A stretch of 64,000 nt of DNA from CAYRFQ01 sp964423615 (GTDB lineage: Bacteria; Planctomycetota; Planctomycetia; Gemmatales; Gemmataceae): the NCBI GenBank assembly GCA_964423615.1, contig CAYRFQ010000021.1, positions 42,102-106,101 on the forward strand, in the 5' to 3' direction. Below, piece after piece: positions 19,620 to 28,809 of this stretch. The notes under the pieces were generated by a model, which was not told the DNA's origin, searched no databases, and saw only the letters and a list, made by a program, of their open reading frames with translations. Numbering within the stretch: position 1 is the stretch's first letter; each line of letters starts with the position of its first letter. The position numbers were made by a program, and so were the translations under genes.

Positions 19620-20174
19620 ATGAAACGAATCTGTGCATGGTGCAACAAGGAATTGGGTTTCCTGAACCCAACAGAACCACCCGACACACCTATTTCACAT
19701 GGCATCTGTCCAGCCTGCATGGTCAGATTGACCAACGAAGACCATACCTTTCGGACTTTCCTCAACTCCCTCGACCTTCCTATTTTCGTTGTTGACCCAG
19801 ATGGAAGAATCCTCATCGCTACCGAGAAAGCGAGTGCTCTCGTCGGAACACCGCCCGAAAAAGTCGAGGGTAATCTTGGGGGCGATGCCCTGGAGTGCGC
19901 GTACTCTCGTCGTCCCGGTGGCTGTGGTAATACAATGCACTGCAAGACCTGCACGATCAGACAAACCGTGGAATCCACGTTCGCAACAGGAACAGCCTTC
20001 TCCCTGATCCCGGCCTATTTGGACAAACAAAGGAAGGCCCAAGCAACCAAAATCAGCTTCTTGATCTCCACGGAGCTGGTCAACGACGTCGTGTTGCTGC
20101 AAATCCATGAACTCAACAAGCCCTCCGCAGAAGACACACCCAATACATTCGGCCTACCATTGAAATTGCTTTAA
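19620..20174 (+). CDS. Small cytosolic PAS-domain protein with N-terminal zinc ribbon
   Basis: 184 residues from ATG 19620, which has GGAGGA eight bases upstream; the frame is open further upstream but without homology. Residues 4-35 hold two Cys pairs, CAWC and CPAC, forming a probable zinc ribbon. Residues 45-165 are a PAS fold: FLNSLDLPIFVVDPDGRILIATEKA is the typical PAS core, here followed by a Cys-rich insertion (ECAYSRRPGGCG, MHCKTCTIR) that could bind metal or sense redox state. No histidine kinase, GGDEF or DNA-binding output domain is fused. It resembles the short PAS proteins found in sediment and anaerobic bacteria, whose signal and partner are unknown. Confidence 0.75.
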   Translation: MKRICAWCNKELGFLNPTEPPDTPISHGICPACMVRLTNEDHTFRTFLNSLDLPIFVVDPDGRILIATEKASALVGTPPEKVEGNLGGDALECAYSRRPGGCGNTMHCKTCTIRQTVESTFATGTAFSLIPAYLDKQRKAQATKISFLISTELVNDVVLLQIHELNKPSAEDTPNTFGLPLKLL

Positions 20175-20438
20175 AGGTCAACGGAAAACTACTTTGAAGT
20201 CCCTCGTTACCTCTTGGTCACTCGTCTGGACGATCCTCCAATCGGAACAATACCCACTTCTCATGCTCAGGCAAAGCCTTCCGCGTTTTAGCTCGAAATC
20301 GCCCGCCCCTGGGCAATCCTTGCATGTCTGACGGCACCGAAGGACACCTTTTTTAACTAAGAAAATACGCTCCTTTGATCTTCCTCCTACAAATAACATG
20401 ACCAATCCGTCACGCAGCCAAGGAGCCCAGGGAATCAC

Positions 20439-21758
20439 ATGACAGAATCACCAGCAAAACCTTCCGCGACAACACAACCCGTAGTCGTAGTAGTTGGCGG
20501 CGGATTTGGAGGCTTGCAGGTCGTGCGAGCCCTCGCCCGTTCCCCAGTCCAGGTAGTCCTCATCGACCGTGAAAACTACCACCTATTCCAACCGTTGCTT
20601 TACCAAGTCGCGACGGGCGGACTTTCCCCGGCGGACATCTCGTCTCCGCTCCGGAGCATTTTTAAGAACCAGAAGAATGTCACCATCATTCAGGACGAAG
20701 TTCAAGATTTCGACATCGAAGGACAATCCCTGATCACTCGAAAATCACGCGTCCCCTACGACTATCTGGTTTTGGCAACTGGCTCACGGACGTCGTATTT
20801 CGGCAATGATCAATGGGCGGGGTATTCCCACGGACTCAAATCCCTCGAAGAAGCGATCGACATTCGCAAACAAATTTACGGGACGTTCGAGGAAGCCGAA
20901 TGCTTGGCGGGAACGGAAAAGGACCCACGCCCCATACGCTTCGTGGTCGTCGGTGGTGGTCCAACCGGCGTCGAAATGACCGGTGCGATCGCCGAATTGA
21001 CTCGCCACACCCTGCGAGGCGAATTCAAACGAATCGATCCGACGAAAGCCGAAGTCCTTCTCCTCGAGGGCGGAGGACGCGTCCTGGCTAACTATGACGA
21101 ATCCCTCTCGAACAAGGCCCAAGAGGACCTGGAAGACCTCGGGGCTCACGTACGCACTAACACTTTCGTGACCAACATTGATCAGTCCGGTGTGAAGTTC
21201 AAGAATGAGCAACAAGAAGAAGAATTCCTGGAAGCCGACCTGGTGCTTTGGGCAGCGGGAGTGCGAGCGTCAAGTTTGTCTCGAAAACTCCACGAAAAAA
21301 CTGGTGTGGAACTAGACAGAAGTGGCCGCATCTGCGTCAACAAAGATCTTAGCGTCCCGAATCATCCCAACATCTTCGCCCTGGGCGACATGGTCCTCTT
21401 CCTTGATGAGAAAAAGCAAAAGCCGTTGCCAGGAGTGGCTCCGGTCGCCATGCAACAAGGGTATTACGTCGGGAAAAAGATTGATCGTCAGGTCATCGGA
21501 GAAGAGACCGAAACTCCATTCGAATATACCGACAAAGGGATGTTGGCCGTCATCGGGCGGGCAGCTGCCATTGGGGACATTCGTGGGTGGAAGTTCACAG
21601 GCTTCTTCGCGTGGTTCGTATGGTTGTTTGTCCACTTGATGTTTCTGGTCGAATTCCAGAGCCGCGTTCTGGTCTTCATTCAGTGGGGGTGGAACTACTT
21701 CACGCGGAATCGATCTGCCCGGTTGATCACGAACACCCGAGAGTTACGATCCGATTGA
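20439..21758 (+). CDS. ndh: Type II NADH:quinone oxidoreductase (NDH-2)
   Basis: 439 residues. A single-subunit, non-proton-pumping NADH dehydrogenase, peripheral on the inner membrane, passing electrons from NADH through FAD to quinone. Two Rossmann motifs are clear: GGGFGG for FAD at residues 19-24 and GGGPTG for NADH near 170. The segment DRENYHLFQPLLYQVATG is typical of NDH-2, as is ALGDM near 305. The C-terminus (FFAWFVWLFVHLMFLVEFQSR) is the hydrophobic or amphipathic membrane anchor. The length is normal. The product start follows GGGAATCAC directly; the ribosome site is weak. It is on its own, 264 bases after the PAS gene and 188 before the methyltransferase. Confidence 0.93.
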   Translation: MTESPAKPSATTQPVVVVVGGGFGGLQVVRALARSPVQVVLIDRENYHLFQPLLYQVATGGLSPADISSPLRSIFKNQKNVTIIQDEVQDFDIEGQSLITRKSRVPYDYLVLATGSRTSYFGNDQWAGYSHGLKSLEEAIDIRKQIYGTFEEAECLAGTEKDPRPIRFVVVGGGPTGVEMTGAIAELTRHTLRGEFKRIDPTKAEVLLLEGGGRVLANYDESLSNKAQEDLEDLGAHVRTNTFVTNIDQSGVKFKNEQQEEEFLEADLVLWAAGVRASSLSRKLHEKTGVELDRSGRICVNKDLSVPNHPNIFALGDMVLFLDEKKQKPLPGVAPVAMQQGYYVGKKIDRQVIGEETETPFEYTDKGMLAVIGRAAAIGDIRGWKFTGFFAWFVWLFVHLMFLVEFQSRVLVFIQWGWNYFTRNRSARLITNTRELRSD

Positions 21759-21946
21759 GCGATTCTGGTCTCGATTTGTCTAGCCCAGACCTCTCCAAAA
21801 CGAAACACCATTAGAAAACGAATAATCCGCATTCGTCGGCATCATTCGAGGTCACTGTGTTTCTGACCTCGAACTTCCGTGTAATCTCCGGTTTCCTAAT
21901 TCTCAACTTTTGACCTTGTCTTTTGTCTCATGATTCACAGAGGTTC

Positions 21947-22708
21947 ATGTCAACCATCAACTACTGGCCGCAGAACATCTGTGCCAAGGCCTACTGGAGT
22001 CAACACGAACTCCCGACCTACCAGGAACTCTTGCGGGATACGCGTGAGTGGCTCGAGCCACAGTCTGGCCAAACGTGGCTTGATCTTGGTTGTGGCGGCG
22101 GCCAACTGACCCGGGCGTTGTGGGAGAGGACGGCAGGAACGATCACACAAGTTGTGGCAATGGACTGTGCACCTCTCAACGAAAAGGCTTACTCCCAGCT
22201 TCGACAAGAGCTAAGGCCAACTCCTCGACCTGGGCAGATCGAATTCTGGGCTGCCGACTTCGCCACCGGACTCCCCCGCTACCCCAACGATACGTTTCAC
22301 GGAGTCGTTTCGGGGCTTTCGATTCAATATGCCGATTCGTACGATTCGCAATCCAACCGATGGACGACAGAAGCCTACGACAACACGCTGTCACAAATCT
22401 TCCGCATCCTCCGGCCAGGTGGAACATTCGTGTTCTCCGTGAACGTACCCAATCCGTCCTGGAGTCGCGTCGGATGGGAATCGTTTACAGCCATCTTCCG
22501 AACCGATGACCCGGTTCGTTTTTTGGTCGACGGTTTTCGAATGTGGAAGTTCGGAACGTGGGTCAAGCAAGAAGCGGCTCGCGGACGGTTTCACTATCTG
22601 CCCATCCAGACTATATCTGGCAAGCTCTCACATTTCGGCTTTGTTGAGGCCGAACACCGTCTCACGTACGCCGAGCAAGCTTATCTCATCCGATGTCGGA
22701 AGCCTTGA
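21947..22708 (+). CDS. Class I SAM-dependent methyltransferase
   Basis: 253 residues. The ATG at 21947 is chosen because AGAGG lies a few bases upstream; an alternative TTG at 21923 would add eight residues. The SAM-binding motif I is LDLGCGGGQLTRAL at about 48-61, with the acidic residue of motif II in VVAMD and the post-motif FRILRPGGTFVFSVN, which is standard for class I enzymes. The C-terminal region (WESFTAIFRTDDP to LTYAEQAYLIRCRKP) may form the substrate cap. The substrate cannot be told from sequence; UbiE/BioC-like small-molecule methylation is typical for this subgroup. It converges with the membrane gene at 22727. Confidence 0.85.
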   Translation: MSTINYWPQNICAKAYWSQHELPTYQELLRDTREWLEPQSGQTWLDLGCGGGQLTRALWERTAGTITQVVAMDCAPLNEKAYSQLRQELRPTPRPGQIEFWAADFATGLPRYPNDTFHGVVSGLSIQYADSYDSQSNRWTTEAYDNTLSQIFRILRPGGTFVFSVNVPNPSWSRVGWESFTAIFRTDDPVRFLVDGFRMWKFGTWVKQEAARGRFHYLPIQTISGKLSHFGFVEAEHRLTYAEQAYLIRCRKP

Positions 22709-22726
22709 ATTCGTGCATGAAAACCA

Positions 22727-23329
22727 TCATGGCTTGGATTTTGTTGACGTTTTCTCCTCAACGATCCCACCCGGCAGTTCTCCGAAGTAGTCTTTGACTG
22801 CCAAATACGGCATTGCCACCAAATACCCCAAACACAAGAACAAAACGACGGCCCGTTTCCCGGTTCCCTTTTTAGTACGAACCAAAGCGCTCGTCTGTCG
22901 AAAACCCACCACCGTTGCGACGACTGCCAGGATGTCGAGTGCAAGTGCTACTACACTCACTTTTCCCCACGCGAATCGAAAAGGAGCATCTTCGTTCGGT
23001 TTGGTAGCTTCGCGGTGAAAGACAAGCCAACGAATCGGCCAGCCGACAAACGTCGTTTGTCCGGAGAAATGTTCCAGAGTCAGAGTGTTTTCCGACGTGG
23101 TCTTTTGGTGCACGCGATTGAACTCGGCCGCGTGGGTCGTCACGAGCGTCACCATACCATACAAGATACTGGCCAGAACGACCCACCAGAGAAACCCACG
23201 TTGAACTGGTGGCGGCTGGTCCGACGATGTCTCTCTTGAAGAAATCGCCCCAGTACCTTTCTTGGAAGAGCCAGAGCTGTTTTTCTGAGCCTTGCTAGAT
23301 TTGCGTTTCTTTTTCTTGGATTGTGCCAT
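22727..23329 (-). CDS. Three-helix membrane protein of unknown function
   Basis: 200 residues from ATG 23329. The first 40 residues are extremely Lys/Ser-rich (KKKKRKSSKAQK) and probably cytosolic. A helix follows at about 45-65 (GFLWWVVLASILYGMVTL), then an extracytoplasmic loop of about 60 residues, then two more helices (VSVVALALDILAVVATVVGF and AVVLFLCLGYLVAMPYLAV). The tail is charged. No known family motif is seen. It lies downstream of the DksA-like gene on the same strand, but a strong hairpin terminator at 23374-23400 separates them, so it probably has its own promoter. Confidence 0.65.
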   Translation of the reverse strand: MAQSKKKKRKSSKAQKNSSGSSKKGTGAISSRETSSDQPPPVQRGFLWWVVLASILYGMVTLVTTHAAEFNRVHQKTTSENTLTLEHFSGQTTFVGWPIRWLVFHREATKPNEDAPFRFAWGKVSVVALALDILAVVATVVGFRQTSALVRTKKGTGKRAVVLFLCLGYLVAMPYLAVKDYFGELPGGIVEEKTSTKSKP

Positions 23330-23373
23330 GAGTACGTCTTGTTCAGGTAGGAAGGACTCTGGCAAGGGAAATA

Positions 23374-23400
23374 AAAAAGCCCGCGATTACCGCGGGCTTT
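23374..23400 (-). terminator. Rho-independent terminator of the DksA-like gene
   Basis: On the minus strand a perfect stem AAAGCCCGCG / CGCGGGCTTT with a short loop is followed by TTTTATTT. It sits just after the stop codon at 23424 and ends that transcript. Confidence 0.9.
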
Positions 23401-23423
23401 GTGAGCGTAAAGGTGCGGTCGAC

Positions 23424-23882
23424 TTATCGAGGGTTGGACATGTCCATCTCGATGTCTGACAAATTGACCTCACGCTCTTCCTTGTCACCGTCGGAAACCT
23501 TCTCCCAATCGCCCGTCAAGCGGCTTTCGGGTTCTCCGTGCAACTCGATTTCCCTTTGGCACTGAACACACGTTGTACTGAACGGCAAAGCATTCAATCG
23601 CGCGACAGGGATTTTCTTGGCACAAATTTCACACGTGCCATAAGCACCTTGTTCCAACTTCGCCAGGGCTCGATTGATCTGGTTGAGTTCTTTCGAGTCC
23701 AGTTCGGCAAGCTGGGATGCAATTTCATCGCTTCCAGTTCCAAAGGCCTGGTCAGCACTGTCGCCTTCACCATTGTTCGGACCAGAAAGTTCATCGAGTT
23801 CGCCACCCAATCGATTGAGCAGGTCGTCCCGACGAGCCAAGAGATTTTTATGTAAGCGAAGCAGAGCATCTCGCCGAGCCAT
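23424..23882 (-). CDS. DksA/TraR-family zinc-finger protein
   Basis: 152 residues. It has the coiled-coil N-terminus (residues 1-78, LARRDDLLNRL to EIASQLAELDSKEL) and a C4 zinc finger with Cys at 84, 87, 105 and 108 (CEIC, then CVQC), the DksA/TraR layout. Family members bind the RNA polymerase secondary channel and modulate initiation, often with ppGpp. The tip acidic residues of classical DksA are not clearly placed, so it may be a TraR/YocK-type relative. The start at 23882 is preceded by AGGTGG. A terminator follows at once, so it is transcribed alone. Confidence 0.87.
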   Translation of the reverse strand: MARRDALLRLHKNLLARRDDLLNRLGGELDELSGPNNGEGDSADQAFGTGSDEIASQLAELDSKELNQINRALAKLEQGAYGTCEICAKKIPVARLNALPFSTTCVQCQREIELHGEPESRLTGDWEKVSDGDKEEREVNLSDIEMDMSNPR

Positions 23883-24270
23883 GGCTCACCACCTTTCACT
23901 TCGAAATTCAATGTGATCCAAAATGATCCGAGGCTGATCGCCCACAATCATAACACGAGCAATATAGGTGCCAACGACTTGGGAAATCAACAGTCGAATT
24001 CACTTTTTCTATAAATCTATTCCAGGCAATGACTTCAGGACTCCTGCATTCCCCGAAATTAGTACAGAAATTTAGCTTTCCAAAATAATCCGACTTTTCT
24101 GCCGCATTCCGACTTGCAATTTCCGCACACCGGAAAAACTGGAGGCGACAGGTTGCACTAAGTATATATGACCGGGGAAAGAGTGGTTGGTAAAAATGAA
24201 CAAATGCTTGAAAGAAATTTTACAGAACATCCGACAACATGTGGACGGTCGAATAGGGGAGGAAAAAGGG

Positions 24271-24380
24271 GGATCGGACCACTAATTAAGGGAGTTCTCG
24301 AGCGATTCAGGCTTGTATTGGGTACAGTCATTTCGTTTTCAAAGTCCTTCGCCCCGCTTGGAGAGTTTCCGGTTTTGGAC
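24271..24380 (+). repeat. Dispersed intergenic repeat, copy B
   Basis: It contains GGACCACTA, TTCTCGAGCG and then CTTGTATTGGGTACAG, TTTCGTTTTCAAAGTCCTTC and GCCCCGCTTG. The core 24311-24360 matches copy A and, inverted, copy D. It sits just upstream of the IS630 remnant in the 611-base gap 23883-24493, which otherwise shows no gene. Confidence 0.75.
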
Positions 24381-24493
24381 AAATGATTAGAAAAGCAAAG
24401 CTAGTGCATCTTCCAGGCTAAAAATAGGGGTTGATAGGGGTTGTCTGTTGGTCGTGTTGTTGGGAAGATTTCCTTATACCAAGGAGGCTTCCC

Positions 24494-25256
24494 ATGAACA
24501 AAAAGTATATTGTCCGGCTCTCCGATTCAGAGAGAGAAACGTGTCACGAAGTCATCAAGAAACTCAAAGGTACGTCCCAGAAAGTTCGACGGGCTCACAT
24601 CCTGCTTAAAGCCGATGCCAAAGGACCAGCCTGGACCGACGCCCAAATCGCTGACGCTTCCCACTGCCGAATCCAAACCATCGAAAATCTCCGAAAACGG
24701 TTCGTTACCCAGGGATTCGAGCAGGCTTTGGAACGAAAGAAACGAACCGACCTACCGACATTGCCCAAGCTCGATGGACAAGGCCAAGCCAAACTCATTG
24801 CCCTGCGGTTGGGCAAACCACCTGCTGGCTACCGACGTTGGACTCTGCGTCTTTTGGCCGACCAACTCGTGATGTTGGAAGTCGTCGCCTCGATCAGCCA
24901 AGAAACGGTTTGCTAGGTTTTAAAAAAACGGCATGACCAAAGGCGTGGTTGGTATTGGGTAATTCCACCGCGAAGCCTTTGAGCCATCGGTCGCGAGAAA
25001 TGATGTCCGTCGAATTGAGTTTTATTACACGCCAAAGCACGGTAGTTGGTCAAATATAGCCGAAAGCGAACTGAGTTGCCTGACAAGGCAATGTTTGAGT
25101 GATCGACGGATTGGACAGACCGAGATTCTCGATTCGGAGATTTGAACGTGGACCGAGCAAATCAATGGAAAGCAAAGAGGGGTAGATTGGAAATTTCGAA
25201 TCGACGAGGCGAGACGAAAACTCAAGCGACTCTACACCAAAATTAAGACTGGATGA
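24494..25256 (+). pseudogene. Decayed IS630-family transposase
   Basis: The intact 5' part (ATG 24494 after AAGGAGG) encodes the helix-turn-helix region typical of IS630: RRAHILLKADAKGPAWTDAQIA and an ALERKKR linker. It meets TAG at 24914. Reading on past that stop gives VLKKRHDQRRGWYWVIP, still family-like. The frame then breaks near 24965-25005, and the sequence resumes in another frame with the IS630 C-terminal signature IEFYYTPKHGSWSNIAE and CLTRQCL. A further in-frame TGA lies at 25142-25144, and the end is RRKLKRLYTK before TGA at 25254. The central part carrying the first two acidic catalytic residues is missing. It is non-functional; no clear terminal inverted repeats were found. Confidence 0.85.
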
Positions 25257-25670
25257 TGCTCGAGATTCCTCCTTCGTTCTAGACGGCTTGACCCGGGCTA
25301 GTTACAAGGCATGTGCAGGAACAACTTGCTAAATCTGATCAATCCTTGCACGGTCCTTGAATTTGAGTACAATTGTGGAGTGCCCATCTTATTTGAACTG
25401 TTTACCCGGAGTTCGGGAAATGAATAAGATGCGCATTGAACCTGCCTGTAATTCTCCTTCCCCACTCTCTTCTCACAAACAGGTCAAGAATCAATCACAA
25501 TGACCTCAATCCACCAACCGAGCATTACCTCCGGCTTGTAAGGTCAAACAATGTGCTTGATAAGGGTTTACTCGCCAAAGTGATAATGCAGACTTAAAGG
25601 CAAACCTACAGTTGTGCATTGTGTTGAGAGCGCGATCTTTTGATCTACAGTTAACGTACGAGGAAAGAGA
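25257..25670. other. Intergenic region after the IS630 remnant
   Basis: No coding frame or repeat is recognised. The last bases provide the ribosome site GAGGAAAGAGA for the PEP-CTERM-like gene. Confidence 0.45.
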
Positions 25671-26318
25671 ATGCAACATTTAAAACTTGGACTATCAACA
25701 ATGTTGATTTACTGGCTCACGACAGCTCCTGTAAGTGCAGTCCAGTACTATTACTCCGACCGGAATTCGTTCCGGGAAGCCGTGGCTTTCTACAACGGGA
25801 CCCTCGACTCGGAGAGTTTTGAGGGCTCCTTCGGACGTCAGGGGCCTTCCACATTTGAGTTTGAGGACTTCTCGGTTTCAGAAACCAACGGATTGCTCGA
25901 CATTGTGACTAGGAGTATAAGGCCATCCGCTGTGACAGACGGGGATCGTGCCATTAGGTACTTTGATGATGGCAATAGTGTCGGTACTTTCTTTAGTTTC
26001 GATACCGAAATTAATGCTTTTGGTGTAGATCTGAATACGGGCTTTCACGTCGATGTCACCATCGGGGGAAGTGTAGCCCCTTCCCAGATAGTGGAAACAC
26101 CAACGTTCTTTGGCGTGATCGATACGCACAATAGTTTCAATACGATCACCTTCGATGCTGAAGGCTTTGGTAACGTTTACTTCGATCATGCTGAGTATGG
26201 ATTGGTCAGCCCCAGTGTGGTTCCCGTCCCACCGTCGTTAGCCATGGTGGGCATCGGCATTGCTACCATCTCTCTGAGCACTTTCCGCCGTCGTCGCCTG
26301 AGGAAGCAAAAACCCTAA
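25671..26318 (+). CDS. Exported PEP-CTERM-like surface protein
   Basis: 215 residues. It has an N-terminal signal peptide (LGLSTMLIYWLTTAPVSA) and a beta-rich body with no known enzymatic motif. The C-terminal sorting signal is the motif VPVPPSLA, a hydrophobic stretch and an Arg cluster (FRRRRLRKQ). The motif differs from the canonical VPEP by Val-Pro-Pro, a common variant in planctomycetes. Proteins of this kind are handled by exosortase; no exosortase is in the window. A strong hairpin terminator follows. The body resembles the secreted beta-sandwich proteins of about 200 residues that often carry this tail. Function otherwise unknown. Confidence 0.75.
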   Translation: MQHLKLGLSTMLIYWLTTAPVSAVQYYYSDRNSFREAVAFYNGTLDSESFEGSFGRQGPSTFEFEDFSVSETNGLLDIVTRSIRPSAVTDGDRAIRYFDDGNSVGTFFSFDTEINAFGVDLNTGFHVDVTIGGSVAPSQIVETPTFFGVIDTHNSFNTITFDAEGFGNVYFDHAEYGLVSPSVVPVPPSLAMVGIGIATISLSTFRRRRLRKQKP

Positions 26319-26342
26319 GCCAGGAATCCTGAGAACCATCAA

Positions 26343-26371
26343 GAACCAAGAGTCCTTTCGGCTCTTGGTTC
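26343..26371 (+). terminator. Hairpin terminator of the PEP-CTERM-like gene
   Basis: A perfect ten-base stem GAACCAAGAG / CTCTTGGTTC with a nine-base loop is followed by CCCTTTC. It lies 24 bases after the stop codon. Confidence 0.8.
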
Positions 26372-27126
26372 CCTTTCACATTTACGCTAATAAACTTTGC
26401 TTTTAAAGGCTTCATGAAAATAGCTGCAGACATAGTCACCCTCAGAAGAGCATGATATAGCTTTTTTCAATAGTTGTTGGTGCATTTATGATAGGGCAGA
26501 GAGAGTGCGTTTACCGCACCGGCGCTTGCAAGCCAAAGCTGTTTGTGGAAGCGTTTCGAAAATCCTAAGTGCACCAAAGGCGGGTTCTTCGTTCGACGCA
26601 CAACAAGAAACCGATCAGAATGATGCTTCACTCATGATTGCAGCCATTTTCGAGCTGAATCGTCAACACAACTCAGTTCATAACAATCCCCCAGACTTTC
26701 AGTGACATTGCTTGGACTTAAACCGAACCTGGTCAGTGAATTCTGCTCGCAACTGGCGGGACCTTCTGGTCTTGCAAATTCTATTCACTCCAGTTCAAGT
26801 TCAGTCAGACGCTTCAGTTTCACCCAAACGAAAACAAGTTCGATTTCACTTTGGTGTTGGTGGTGCGGAGCTGCCAGGGCTTCGGCTCTTCTCCTGTACT
26901 TTCTTTCCCCGTGATTTCCCCACCCAAGGAAATTGCGACGTTCCTCTTCGTAGCTCTGGTCGAATGCTGGACGCGTTGGAAACGTAGCCTTACAATGTTC
27001 TCGCGCTCCTCGAGTTGTTAGGCGATCATACGCGTCCTCTAGACGAGAAACTCCGTGGAGCAGGAACCATATTTTGGAAGTTACCAGCGTTTCGAAATCC
27101 GGAAGTAGAAAACTGAGAATTGAATA
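26372..27126. other. Intergenic region, no supported gene
   Basis: About 750 bases. Short plus-strand frames (26505-26705, 26712-26987) have no ribosome site, no family motif and Ser/Cys-rich composition typical of chance frames. They could be relics; I see no identifiable ancestor. Confidence 0.45.
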
Positions 27127-28710
27127 ATGAGAAAGCAGATTTTATCGGCAGCCCTCGTGATGATGGCATTGTCCCTGTTCGGCGGGTCAGCATGCGCAAC
27201 AGATGCCAAACCCGGCAACAAGAACGAACGGATGAATGTACTGTTTCTGATCGTGGATGATCTCAATACATGGTTGCTTTCTGATCCCGACCGTTACACG
27301 GGAAAGGTCATTGCTCCCAATATTGTTCGCCTCGCCCAAAGTGGGGTGAATTTCAAATATGCCTACACCGCTTCCCCCAAATGCAGCCCTTCCAGAACTG
27401 CATTTCTCAGCGGCGTTGCACCCTGGAAGTCTGGGGTTTATGAAAACGGACACTCAACCGCAGCAAGCCCTGCATTGAAGGATGTGATTCCATTGATGCT
27501 ATTGTTGAAGAATGCCGGGTATTACACAGCCGGTTCCGGAAAAATATCCCACGGCTACCCTGACCGAGGTTGGTGGCACAAAAGCGTGCGGCACGGTTGG
27601 AGAGTTCCCCCGCCGCCGGGTGCGCCGCTCAATGGCTTAAACAAACGCATAACCGAACAGGACTGGGGACCAGCAGCCCAGCCTGAATCGGAAATGGGGG
27701 ATACCAAGAATGCCGACTTCGCCATCGAGCAGTTGAAAAAGAAGCATGATAGACCCTTTCTCATATCGTGTGGCATTTTTCATCCACACTTTCCCTGGTA
27801 TGTGCCTCAGAAATATTTGGATATGTATCCACTGGAAAAGATCGCCATCCCCTCCATCAACCCAAAAGATCAAGCGGACATCCCCGATGCGGGGAAGAAG
27901 CTCATTCGATCGGGACTGTTAGAGAAGGCGGTGAAGGCTGGTCAGCAGAAAAAGATGATCCAGGGATATCTCGCCAGTACCACCTACGCGGACGTACAGA
28001 TCGGAAGAGTTTTAGAAGCACTGGCAAATAGCCCTTACGCGAACAACACAATTGTTATTCTCATCAGTGACCACGGTTTTCATGTCGGTGAGAAGCAACA
28101 CGTCGCCAAGGGCACCCTTTGGGAAGAAGCAACTCATAGCTTGTTGATGATGCGCGTTCCAGGCATGACGAAGGCGAAGGGAATTTGCACGAGCCCAGTG
28201 TCGCTGTTGGACGTGTATCCAACATTGGTCGAGTTAACGGGTGTCGCCCCGCCAAAACATCATCTGGATGGAACCTCCCTTGTGCCCCAGTTGAAAAATC
28301 CGGATACCGCCAGAAGGAAGCCCGCGATAATGGCCTTTGATGAGCACATTTCTGTTCGCGCGGGTCAGTATAGGTACATTCGCTACAAGGACGGCTCCGA
28401 TGAACTCTATGATCGAGCTAAAGATCCCCGCGAATGGAAGAACCTGTCGGCGGATCCGAAATCTGCCTCGATCAAATCCAAATTGAATGGACTGCTACCG
28501 AAGCCTGACGAAATGAGTCCTGCGATGCCGTCTTTGCGTGGGAAGCGAAAGAACAAAAAGCAGAAAAGAAAGGGTAACAGGAAAGTAGATGACACTGTGG
28601 AACTGAGGATTAGCCCTTTGGAGATGTTGAGCCGACCTACAGTTGGTTGGGCAAATCCCAGTAGTTTGAATCATGTCTATTCCCAGAGCCTCCGCTTGAA
28701 GATGCGATAG
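27127..28710 (+). CDS. Exported type I sulfatase (iduronate-2-sulfatase-like)
   Basis: 527 residues. The N-terminal signal peptide is MRKQILSAALVMMALSLFGGSACA. The metal site begins with VDDLN at 43-47, and the formylglycine motif is C86-S-P-S-R in SPKCSPSRTAFLSG. It therefore needs an anaerobic or FGE-type maturation enzyme, not seen here. The fold continues with GHSTAASPALKDV, FHPHFPWYVP and SDHGFHVGEKQH, which best match the iduronate-2-sulfatase group. The last 60 residues are Lys-rich and atypical. It probably removes sulfate from polysaccharides outside the cytoplasm. First of a plus-strand cluster with the propeller protein and a second sulfatase. Confidence 0.9.
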   Translation: MRKQILSAALVMMALSLFGGSACATDAKPGNKNERMNVLFLIVDDLNTWLLSDPDRYTGKVIAPNIVRLAQSGVNFKYAYTASPKCSPSRTAFLSGVAPWKSGVYENGHSTAASPALKDVIPLMLLLKNAGYYTAGSGKISHGYPDRGWWHKSVRHGWRVPPPPGAPLNGLNKRITEQDWGPAAQPESEMGDTKNADFAIEQLKKKHDRPFLISCGIFHPHFPWYVPQKYLDMYPLEKIAIPSINPKDQADIPDAGKKLIRSGLLEKAVKAGQQKKMIQGYLASTTYADVQIGRVLEALANSPYANNTIVILISDHGFHVGEKQHVAKGTLWEEATHSLLMMRVPGMTKAKGICTSPVSLLDVYPTLVELTGVAPPKHHLDGTSLVPQLKNPDTARRKPAIMAFDEHISVRAGQYRYIRYKDGSDELYDRAKDPREWKNLSADPKSASIKSKLNGLLPKPDEMSPAMPSLRGKRKNKKQKRKGNRKVDDTVELRISPLEMLSRPTVGWANPSSLNHVYSQSLRLKMR

Positions 28711-28809
28711 GCGACGAGCGAGATGGCTAACAAGGTTATGTGTACACGTTGCGTATTGAGCGGACGTATGTTCGTCCGCCTTTCTATCTTTCCAAAGGAC
28801 AACAGGCAC

